NCBI RefSeq assembly: GCF_009708035.1
Contig: NZ_WMBQ01000001.1
Span: 434,001 to 498,000, forward strand
Direction: 5' to 3'
DNA length: 64,000 nt
Source: Hyphomicrobium album
GTDB taxonomy: Bacteria; Pseudomonadota; Alphaproteobacteria; Rhizobiales; Hyphomicrobiaceae
The position numbers were made by a program, and so were the translations under genes. Below the pieces are notes generated by a model. The model had not been told where the DNA came from, did not search any database, and was given only the letters and a program-made list of their open reading frames with translations. Positions 8,118-14,377 of this stretch are shown here, one piece after another (position 1 is the stretch's first letter; each line of letters starts with the position of its first letter).

Positions 8118-8311
8118 GGGAATACCTGTTGGACGCGCGCAGGCGTTCGCAGCAGCAGGTGGCTGCCGCGCGTGCGCAATGTTGTGGAGATTTCCAACAC
8201 CCCGACGCCGAGCCCTCCCCTCCAGGAAGGCGAGCACGGCGCCGAGGTTAACCGGTCGTTTGGGTGAATGATGCCGACAGCTTCGAGCTCGCGGACCAAG
8301 TTACGCAGTGT
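8118..8311. other. Intergenic spacer between tape measure and replication-type gene
   Basis: 194 bp. It contains a leftward open frame of about 60 codons with no recognisable similarity and no good ribosome-binding site. Nothing else was identified. Confidence 0.4.
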
Positions 8312-9763
8312 CTATGCGGACCCGCGTTCCACTTCCTGAGCCTTGAGCGACATCGCGCGGTCGGCAATTGCCTGCGCAAAACTGTCTTCGACACGTTTTT
8401 GGAGGTCGCGACCGTAGCCCCCGGGGCCAGCGGCGCGTGCGATGTCGGAGAACAAGAGCTTCGCGCCTACCTCGTCGTCGAACGCAACCTTGTGCCGAAG
8501 CGCCAAGTCGCCCACAAATTTTGCGGACAAGAACACCCACGGGGATTCGTACGGGCAACCATCACGTCGCTCGGCGACTTCGCCCCCAGCGTGCATCTTA
8601 GGCGTGCCCCGCAGCGAGTACACGGCCTCGCGCAAGACGTCGCTGGCCAGCTGATCATCGTCGAACGTGCGCCCAACCGTTCGGTACCGCCAACTGCGGG
8701 TCCGTTCAACACCATCTACTACGTGCTGAGGTTCGGCCTCAGGGCAGATCTCTCGCAGTCGATCGAGCAATTTGTTGAGCAGCGTGGCGCCCAGTGTTCG
8801 GTTGTCGCCGCGTGGGTCCGGTACTCCACCACGCCGCGGAAAAGAAGCACGCCCGTTTGACGACGTATTGGAGGTTTGCCCTCTTTCTAAAGGCGAAGCC
8901 GGCTCTCTCCCCCCGGAACGGGGGGATAGGGGGGACTTCACTTCAAGTGGAGGATCTTTCTGAGGTTCTCCCGTAGGAGAGGTTAGTCCCGCACCGCTGC
9001 GGGTACCCCTCTCCTCGTCCGCGCGGGTACCTTCCCGCTCATCTGCGGGTACGTCTCCGCTTGGCTGCGGGTACCCGCAAGAAATTCCCTCGACATCGAA
9101 TGCGGCGGCGGCAAGGGTCGGCAACGTGGTTTCAGAGCTGTCGTAGTCGCCAAATTTTGACTTCCGAGTCTGACGTTTCACGTGCCCCGTATCGACGAGC
9201 CGTTTGAAGGCGCGCTCGACTGTAGTCCGCGAAACGCCGAGATGCTCCGCGTAGTAATTGTTGCCGTGCCAGTCCTTGCCCTTCTCGCGGTTGATGCGGT
9301 CGACCACGCAGGAGAACAGCGCGCAGGACGCCTTTGTCTGCCGAGCGTCCCGATTTACTGCCTCTCGCGCGGCCTGCAGTGCCCCACGCCAGCCGCGCCG
9401 TGCCCCATGCGGAAGAGCCTCGCCTTTTTTCTTGTCGTCCGGGATGGAGGCGATCTTCTCGGCGTAGAACGCGAACGGTTGGGTGGCTGGCGTCGGCGTC
9501 TGATTCTGTTTTGGCCGTCCGCGCCCTGCCGGGTGGGGACCTTCCTGTTGGAGCCTTCCGCGCTCCTCGACTAGGACCTCCGCCAGCACGTCGCCGATGT
9601 CGCTATAATCGGATGATGAGCCGACGTCGCGGCACGGAAATTCGATCACGTTTTGGGCGCGCATCGAAGTGTCCAAGTCCGCGTTCGGGACGGTGGCAGC
9701 GCTCGCAGGTTCGCGAATTTCGATAGCGCGTGTGCGCACTTGCGTGTCGTTGTAATGGTTCAT
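8312..9763 (-). CDS. Winged-helix replication-initiator-like protein
   Basis: 483 residues. A low-complexity N-terminus leads to a winged-helix domain at about residues 145-205 (NNYYAEHLGVSRTTVERAF, then RLVDTGHVKRQTR), the layout of phage and plasmid replication initiators. Residues 210-320 are a Pro/Gly/Glu-rich linker, and residues 330-450 form a second domain of no recognised family. The linker DNA holds four iteron-like repeats, as in the lambda O gene where the origin lies inside the initiator gene. Initiator function is inferred from this layout; a transcription regulator is the alternative. Confidence 0.7.
   Translation of the reverse strand: MNHYNDTQVRTRAIEIREPASAATVPNADLDTSMRAQNVIEFPCRDVGSSSDYSDIGDVLAEVLVEERGRLQQEGPHPAGRGRPKQNQTPTPATQPFAFYAEKIASIPDDKKKGEALPHGARRGWRGALQAAREAVNRDARQTKASCALFSCVVDRINREKGKDWHGNNYYAEHLGVSRTTVERAFKRLVDTGHVKRQTRKSKFGDYDSSETTLPTLAAAAFDVEGISCGYPQPSGDVPADEREGTRADEERGTRSGAGLTSPTGEPQKDPPLEVKSPLSPRSGGREPASPLERGQTSNTSSNGRASFPRRGGVPDPRGDNRTLGATLLNKLLDRLREICPEAEPQHVVDGVERTRSWRYRTVGRTFDDDQLASDVLREAVYSLRGTPKMHAGGEVAERRDGCPYESPWVFLSAKFVGDLALRHKVAFDDEVGAKLLFSDIARAAGPGGYGRDLQKRVEDSFAQAIADRAMSLKAQEVERGSA
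8996..9075. repeat. Four iteron-like direct repeats (GCGGGTAC)
   Basis: GCGGGTAC occurs at 8999, 9023, 9045 and 9067, that is at spacings of 24, 22 and 22 bp, close to two helical turns. Copies 1 and 4 extend to GCTGCGGGTACC. They lie inside the replication-type gene, in the part encoding its disordered linker, and are candidate origin iterons. Confidence 0.6.
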
Positions 9764-9959
9764 GTTTCAGACCTCGCATGATGACCTTGCGGCCGTCGCC
9801 CTAGCCCGAGCGCGGTCGCTTTCTTTGAGCGGAGACATTTGCGCCGCTCGCGCATGCGGTCTGGTCTGGTCTGGATGGTGAGACGCCGGTATTAGCTCTG
9901 GTCAGGAGCAGCGTCTCGGAGGTGGCCTGGAGCACGCCACCGACGCGAGGCTATTAGAT
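9764..9959. other. Intergenic region with short TCTGG tandem repeat
   Basis: 196 bp upstream of the replication-type gene. GGTCTGGTCTGGTCTGG (three TCTGG units) lies near 9858-9875. It should contain the leftward promoter of the replication gene, but no clear -35/-10 pair stands out. Confidence 0.4.
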
Positions 9960-10202
9960 TCAGCCTCGGCCTGGGTTTGCTTCTGCGGCGCTATCCACAT
10001 CAATGTACGGAGCTGCTGACCCGCTGAGGCCTAAGTAGGCAAGAAGATCGTCCTCGACGACATAGTAGATCCCGCCGATCAACACCGGCGGCGGCAGTCC
10101 CCCAGGCTCGCGCAACAGGCGCTTGGCCTTGCTCGGGCTCATGCCGAGCTGGCGCATCGCGGCGGTAAACCTGACCATCTTCGGTAGACGTCGATTGTCC
10201 AT
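9960..10202 (-). CDS. AlpA/excisionase-like DNA-binding protein
   Basis: 80 residues with a MerR-like winged HTH: FTAAMRQLGMSPSKAKRLLR, then the wing GGLPPPVLIGGIYYVVEDDL, which is the usual pattern of small prophage AlpA/Xis-type proteins. It is likely a regulator or recombination directionality factor. It is the gene upstream of the replication-type gene on the same strand. Confidence 0.75.
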   Translation of the reverse strand: MDNRRLPKMVRFTAAMRQLGMSPSKAKRLLREPGGLPPPVLIGGIYYVVEDDLLAYLGLSGSAAPYIDVDSAAEANPGRG

Positions 10203-10286
10203 GTCGTTTCTCCACGCACACGCGCGCGACCGCCGCTAGGCGTCACGTCGACGTGTCGATGATGTTGGGGATGTAGAAAATGCAAA

Positions 10287-10308
10287 GCGCCCAGGTTGCC
10301 CCAGGCGC
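10287..10308 (-). terminator. Candidate terminator after the coiled-coil gene
   Basis: GCGCC and GGCGC arms with an imperfect inner pairing (CAGG/CCCA region), followed on the minus strand by TTTGCATTTT. It lies downstream of the gene ending at 10354. Confidence 0.4.
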
Positions 10309-10353
10309 AAAATCGGAGAATGCCGAAATGTGTACTCGACCAGCGCGCTGGCG

Positions 10354-10587
10354 TCAAGCGGTGTTATCAGGTTCGCGCTCGCGTCTCTTCGCCAGCGCAT
10401 CAAGCCGAAGCTCAAATCTCTTCGCCCATGCATCGAGCTGAACATTCAGAGATGCACTAGTGCGGTCTACTGCTACCTCCGCTCGATCGAATGCGGCCTT
10501 GAGGTCGTCGAGCTTTGCGAACAGCAGATCGAAGCGCTGCTGCTGCAGCGCGGCTTCTCGAGCGACAATGTCTCTGAGCGTCGACAC
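10354..10587 (-). CDS. Small coiled-coil protein of unknown function
   Basis: 77 residues with a heptad-like pattern throughout (LFAKLDDLKAAFDRAEVAV, LDAWAKRFELRLDALAKRR). No family can be assigned. Small coiled-coil proteins of this kind are common in prophages. Confidence 0.55.
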   Translation of the reverse strand: MSTLRDIVAREAALQQQRFDLLFAKLDDLKAAFDRAEVAVDRTSASLNVQLDAWAKRFELRLDALAKRREREPDNTA

Positions 10588-10672
10588 CCGTGCAGCTTAA
10601 CGCCCCGCACGACGTCGGTGAAGCCCGAGTTGGCGACGGCCGGGGTAGCAGTACCCAAGGCGCGCGGGGCTT

Positions 10673-11101
10673 CTAGGATTCGCCGCCGGGCATCTGCAAA
10701 AGGCTGAGCTTCGGATGTCGACTGCCGCAGCCGCAGTCCTCCATTCCGTACTCGAACACATCGAGGTCGAGTGTCTGCTTCAACCACAGGCTCACGAGGC
10801 CCCTGTGGCACCAGTCCGGCTTGTTGGGCGCCTCGTAGCAGACCAACGTGGGAATGCGTCCGTCCGCGAACGCCACGAGCTCGGAGACGACGCGCTCCGG
10901 GTCCAGCTGGTCGAGCACCTCGGCTTGGTAGCGCTTCCGGTATTCCTCGGGCGAGACGCTCGAGAACCATGGGCCGGGGGCCAATTTGGGATACCGGCGA
11001 TAGCCCGCCGGCATGCCCCGTGGCGTGCCGCGCGAGATGCCCACCCGCAGGTGATCTTCGGGGAGCGCCACGTACCAGCTGCTGGTCAAGATTCTCGGCA
11101 T
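10673..11101 (-). CDS. DUF488-like protein
   Basis: 142 residues. YPKLAPGPWF near the middle, then VCYEAPNKPDWCHRGLVSLW near the C-terminus, match the DUF488 pattern in which a cysteine-rich C-E-x-WCHR block ends the domain. The function is unknown; members are often encoded beside DNA-modifying genes in mobile elements. Further cysteines (DCGCGSRHP) follow close to the C-terminus. Confidence 0.75.
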   Translation of the reverse strand: MPRILTSSWYVALPEDHLRVGISRGTPRGMPAGYRRYPKLAPGPWFSSVSPEEYRKRYQAEVLDQLDPERVVSELVAFADGRIPTLVCYEAPNKPDWCHRGLVSLWLKQTLDLDVFEYGMEDCGCGSRHPKLSLLQMPGGES

Positions 11102-11213
11102 GCAGATCCCGTGTCTCCTGTTGCTCGCTTGTCGTAGCGCGAACTAGTGAAGCGGCCCATAGCTTGCTGCGGAGCGCCGCAACGCTCCATCATCTGCTGC
11201 CATGTTCGCGAAG

Positions 11214-11241
11214 ACGCCGCCGCCCCTCGGGACGGCGGCGT
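11214..11241 (-). terminator. Strong hairpin after the gene ending at 11247
   Basis: A perfect nine-base stem (ACGCCGCCG/CGGCGGCGT) with a ten-base loop starts five bases after the TAA of the leftward gene. The T-rich tail is better on the plus strand (TTGTTCTT), so it may act in both directions. Confidence 0.55.
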
Positions 11242-11246
11242 TGTTC

Positions 11247-11579
11247 TTATTGGCGCTTCTTCTCGAGCTCGTAGAGCGCCCCAAGGAGCTTCGCCAACAT
11301 CTCGTCATCGGGCGTCTGGGCCTGCTCGGTCAAGCAGCCCTGGCGGCCGTAGTCGTGGAATTCCGCCACTACATTCCGCAAGGCCAGCACGCTCTCAAGT
11401 GTGCCATCGACCGGGATGGACCGTGCGATCTTGAGCATGCGCTCGTCGCATGCCGCCACCTCTACACGGGCCCGCTTGTGAGCTCTCGTTCCGACAAGTA
11501 CGACAGACTCGCGGTCGATAGCCTCGAGCCGAGCCGGAACGAGGGTCGCGAACTCCTTCATCAACGCTTCCGTCAACAT
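11247..11579 (-). CDS. Protein of unknown function in element
   Basis: 110 residues from ATG 11579, which has GGAGG five bases upstream; an in-frame GTG at 11585 overlaps that site. The N-terminal half (MLTEALMKEFATLVPARLEA) is helical and a small beta-rich part follows. No family recognised. It is divergent from the ribbon-helix-helix gene. Confidence 0.6.
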   Translation of the reverse strand: MLTEALMKEFATLVPARLEAIDRESVVLVGTRAHKRARVEVAACDERMLKIARSIPVDGTLESVLALRNVVAEFHDYGRQGCLTEQAQTPDDEMLAKLLGALYELEKKRQ

Positions 11580-11672
11580 CTGCACCTCCGCAATAGGGTT
11601 GGAGAAGACATCCTAGATTGCATGCGCCACTCGCGGCACGAAAAGCGCAAGGTATCGTTCAAGTTTCTGTGA

Positions 11673-11699
11673 TTTATGTAGCTCAATAAGTTACATAAA
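11673..11699 (+). promoter_or_regulatory. Palindromic operator upstream of ribbon-helix-helix gene
   Basis: The arms TTTATGTA (11673-11680) and TACATAAA (11692-11699) are a perfect eight-base inverted repeat with an 11-base spacer, ending eight bases before the ATG. The position suggests autorepression by the encoded ribbon-helix-helix protein. Confidence 0.65.
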
Positions 11700-11707
11700 G
11701 TTTTTCC

Positions 11708-11920
11708 ATGACCAAGGCTAAGCCACATAGAGGGCGTCCACGGCTCGCCCGGTCGGCTCTGCTCGCGCCCGTGATGATCAGGTTCCCCGGAAGCATGTTG
11801 AAGGCCATCGACGCCATCGCGAAGCGACGTCTAGACCGGCCGAACCGCAGTGCTATCGTGCGCGAGCTCGTGGCCGAGGCGATCGCCGCCAGGTCGGCTC
11901 GTAGGAGGAGGAAGGGCTAG
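11708..11920 (+). CDS. Ribbon-helix-helix (CopG/Arc-type) DNA-binding protein
   Basis: 70 residues. A basic N-terminus (KAKPHRGRPRLAR) precedes the beta strand PVMIRFPGSM and two helices (LKAIDAIAKRR, SAIVRELVAEAI), the standard RHH fold, and the C-terminus is Arg-rich. A perfect inverted repeat sits just upstream of its start. Its TAG shares one base with the GTG start of the membrane protein gene (TAGTG), so the two are coupled. Confidence 0.85.
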   Translation: MTKAKPHRGRPRLARSALLAPVMIRFPGSMLKAIDAIAKRRLDRPNRSAIVRELVAEAIAARSARRRRKG

Positions 11921-12327
11921 TGTGGATCGCCGGTGCCGGTGCCTTGGTGTTGATGCTCTTGTGGTTCTGGGTCGACCTCGGCCTGCCTGACAACGAGTGG
12001 CTGATGCTAGCGGCGGTGGCCGCCATATTCGCACTTGGCGGGTGGCTTCAATTTCGCGGCGACCCGCAGGACGCCGACGACCTGCAGCCCGGCACTGAAC
12101 GTGCGGCCGGCGCGCTGCCGAAGCGCGTCGAGACGGTCGCCTTCTTCGCGTCCGCCGTGATCCCCTACTGGGTCGGCCTCGCGGTCTGGGGCCTCGAGAG
12201 CGACTGGCCCATCGCCGCCGCTCTGCTAGGTATCGCGACGTTCGTCCTCGGTTACCTGACGTGGCTCAGCTACGCTGCAAGACGGGCTGAGGAGGGCAAG
12301 AAGACTGAACGAAAGAGCACCAGCTAA
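11920..12327 (+). CDS. Small four-helix membrane protein
   Basis: 135 residues with a GTG start overlapping the preceding stop by one base. Hydrophobic segments lie at about 3-19, 28-45, 73-90 and 97-118, with a basic tail (RAEEGKKTERK). No family recognised. Coupled to an RHH protein, it might be an exclusion or toxin-type membrane protein, but nothing in the sequence proves that. Confidence 0.65.
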   Translation: MWIAGAGALVLMLLWFWVDLGLPDNEWLMLAAVAAIFALGGWLQFRGDPQDADDLQPGTERAAGALPKRVETVAFFASAVIPYWVGLAVWGLESDWPIAAALLGIATFVLGYLTWLSYAARRAEEGKKTERKSTS

Positions 12328-12348
12328 CGACAGGTCTCAGCCTCGCCT

Positions 12349-12436
12349 GGAGTCGCGTTGCGCGGTCCTGGACATGGCGGGAGTCGACGCCCCGCAGGGA
12401 GTCGCGGCGCGCGGTCCTGGAACGCGGCGGGAGTCG
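12349..12436. repeat. Two imperfect 38-39 bp direct repeats
   Basis: Copy 1 is 12349-12386 and copy 2 is 12398-12436; both start GGAGTCGCG, share GCGCGGTCCTGGA or close variants, and end GGCGGGAGTCG. The period is 49 bp. They fill the space between two convergent genes. Function unknown. Confidence 0.6.
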
Positions 12437-12466
12437 GTTCCTCGACAGGTGCACCAGCCGCCGCGG

Positions 12467-12895
12467 TTAAGCAGCGACTCGCACGGGAGCCTCGGGAACC
12501 TCACAGGCAGCGACCGGCGCTCCAGGCGGTGGATAGAGCCGAGGACGATTGCGCGTGCCGTCTGGGTTCTGAGATGATCCGTAGACCTTCTTGCCCGTGG
12601 TCATGCGCGTGAACTCGCGCGCGACCGAGTTCCAGGGCCGGATCACAAAGTTATGCCTCGTGCACATCTCTCGGTAGTTTGTTTGAACCTCGGCTACAGA
12701 CATCGGTGCGTGCCAGCCTGCTGCCATGAGATGGTCTACGAGAGCGGCGGCCAGTTTTTCGGGAGGCAAATAATTCTTCGGTCTACTGGGCGGCGTCGCT
12801 GCCACTTGCCGACCAGAAGCAAGCGGCTCGCCGCGGGCCGTCTCAGGCGACGCGGACTCTGCCCTAAGCAACCGAGACCACAATCGACGTAGCAC
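12467..12895 (-). CDS. Element protein of unknown function
   Basis: 142 residues from GTG 12895, three bases after the AlpA-like gene stop, so the two are probably coupled. After a basic start (RRLWSRLLR) and a linker, the domain YLPPEKLAAALVDHL to TNYREMCTRHN could be a small DNA-binding or helical domain. The C-terminus is Pro-rich. No family recognised. Confidence 0.55.
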   Translation of the reverse strand: MLRRLWSRLLRAESASPETARGEPLASGRQVAATPPSRPKNYLPPEKLAAALVDHLMAAGWHAPMSVAEVQTNYREMCTRHNFVIRPWNSVAREFTRMTTGKKVYGSSQNPDGTRNRPRLYPPPGAPVAACEVPEAPVRVAA

Positions 12896-12898
12896 CGG

Positions 12899-13102
12899 TC
12901 AGAGCTCCGGCGCGTGAGTCGTATCGCCGACGACGTGCGGCAGCGTGAGACGCCACGCTTCGATTTCGTCCTCCAGGAACACCACCCTTCCCGGGCTCGC
13001 CTTGCGCGCCTGGGGGAACAGACCACGTGCCCTCAGCCGGTCGATGGTCGACCGCGACAGTCCCGTCAGCTCGCTGACTTGCTTCTTGCTCAGCATCTTC
13101 AT
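12899..13102 (-). CDS. AlpA-family transcriptional regulator
   Basis: 67 residues from ATG 13102, which has GGAGG six bases upstream; the frame extends ten codons further but without a ribosome-binding site. LSKKQVSELTGLSRSTIDRL then RARGLFPQARKASPGRVVFL and IEAWR is the classic AlpA/excisionase winged HTH. AlpA proteins activate integrase genes or act as excisionases in prophages and integrative elements. Confidence 0.85.
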   Translation of the reverse strand: MKMLSKKQVSELTGLSRSTIDRLRARGLFPQARKASPGRVVFLEDEIEAWRLTLPHVVGDTTHAPEL

Positions 13103-13444
13103 GAACGTCCTCCTAGCTTCGAGAACGATCATGAGTGCGCCTGCTCGATACGCGCAATACCGGCGATGCCACGCCGTCGTGCGTTAGCGAACCGAGCTTA
13201 CTTTAAAATAGCAACTTGCCGCATACCGCGTTGAAAACGCGATGCCATTCGAAGTTTCTACTTTCGAATTTGGTTTTAACGATCCACAGCTTTGTCAACA
13301 CGTGAGATCGGGCATGCGCTCGCCGCTAATTCCGCGTTTGCAAGAGAGCATAAGCGGGCTTGGATGCCGACCGACTTGCCTGACAGTGCCAACCCTCGCT
13401 AGTGGTCTGCACGCAAAAAGAAGTTCTCAAGACGAGACCCACCC
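13103..13444. other. Divergent control region with inverted repeat
   Basis: 342 bp between the leftward AlpA-like gene and the rightward HARE-HTH gene. It is less GC-rich than its surroundings. An inverted repeat ATTCGAA (13247-13253)/TTCGAAT (13263-13269) with a nine-base spacer is the best operator candidate. No gene seen. Confidence 0.5.
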
Positions 13445-14089
13445 ATGCCAGACATCGAGCAGTCGTCGGAGACGCATCCCGAAGAGATGACGTTGGGGAG
13501 GAGAGCGAAGGTCGTCCTGTCGCAGAATGGGGAGCCTATGACCTATCGCGACCTCATCACGGCGCTGTGGTCGACGTTCCCGGAATACCGTGATCATAGC
13601 TTTAGTCGTCATCCGAGGGAGGCTGAGGCACGGCGCGAGGTACGGACACGGCTGGGCGGCCTGGTGCGCAACAACCCCGACATCTTCACGGCGACGAAGG
13701 CCGACGGCATCGTTTTGGTCGGGCTGGCCGCCACGTCGGAAGATGTCGCCGATGATGCCGAGGAGGACGAGGACGACGCTGAGCCGGGGACGCCTTCGGT
13801 CTACTGGTACACGTTTCCGGCTTACCAGCGCGCCGATGGGCCTTATCCTATTAAAATTGGCTGGGGCAAAAGGCCCACTGACAGGATCATCCGCCAGTCG
13901 AAGACAGCGATGCCGGAACACCCAATCGTTCTCGGTACCCGTGAGCATGTGCAGGCCTTCGATCTAGAACGGGCACTGCATGCCGTGCTTGTGCTGCGGG
14001 GTCGACGAATTCGGACAGCACCGGGAGCGGAGTGGTTCTCAACCACGCCCGCAGAAGTGGCGGAACTCATAGGCGTGTTGCTCGGCTGA
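13445..14089 (+). CDS. HARE-HTH plus GIY-YIG-like (T5orf172) protein
   Basis: 214 residues. Residues 15-95 look like a HARE-HTH domain (AKVVLSQNGEPMTYRDLITA, then LGGLVRNNPDIFTATKADGI). An acidic linker (98-115) leads to residues 118-205: VYWYTF, then IKIGW, LERALHAVL and GAEWF, the pattern of T5orf172/MUG113-type GIY-YIG nucleases. HARE-HTH domains are known fused to restriction endonucleases and chromatin proteins. This is therefore a candidate DNA-targeting nuclease at the right edge of the element, with no methyltransferase partner beside it. Confidence 0.75.
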   Translation: MPDIEQSSETHPEEMTLGRRAKVVLSQNGEPMTYRDLITALWSTFPEYRDHSFSRHPREAEARREVRTRLGGLVRNNPDIFTATKADGIVLVGLAATSEDVADDAEEDEDDAEPGTPSVYWYTFPAYQRADGPYPIKIGWGKRPTDRIIRQSKTAMPEHPIVLGTREHVQAFDLERALHAVLVLRGRRIRTAPGAEWFSTTPAEVAELIGVLLG

Positions 14090-14207
14090 CGCTAAGCGAA
14101 ACAGAGTCCGTGCACCGTTGAAAGGGGGATGCAAAGAGGGACGCCCGGAGCACGCTTCGGTCTAGAAGCTTGGCGACGCGAAGGTTTTCCCTCGGCGTTC
14201 GGCCGCC

Positions 14208-14220
14208 ACCCCTTCCGCCA
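14208..14220 (+). other. Possible attachment-site remnant resembling a tRNA-Ser 3' end
   Basis: ACCCCTTCCGCCA equals the usual 3' end of a serine tRNA acceptor stem plus CCA, and it lies exactly where accessory genes give way to chromosomal ones. No T-loop or complete tRNA precedes it and no tyrosine integrase was seen, so a chance match is quite possible. Confidence 0.2.
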
Positions 14221-14377
14221 CCCCACCACTTAGGATTGTGACGTTTGTGTCATCTGGGCATCGGCCGGCCAGATTCTCCTCTGCACAGACTTCAAAACTG
14301 GACCATAGAAGTCATGAATATTACCGTCCGCGAACGATCAGACCTCAAAGTCATCTCGTATCGCGTAGGGGGTTCAA

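Noticed and set aside
8114-8299. Small leftward gene between the tape measure and replication-type genes
   Set aside because: About 60 codons with a weak start and no similarity; it overlaps the likely ribosome-binding region of the tape measure gene.
14161-14220. Possible complete tRNA gene at the element border
   Set aside because: Only the last 13 bases match a tRNA-Ser end. No anticodon arm, T-loop or 5' half can be drawn.
14220-14377. Fur, Irr or RirA box before the siderophore receptor
   Set aside because: I looked for GATAAT-type or ICE-type palindromes and found none convincing by eye.
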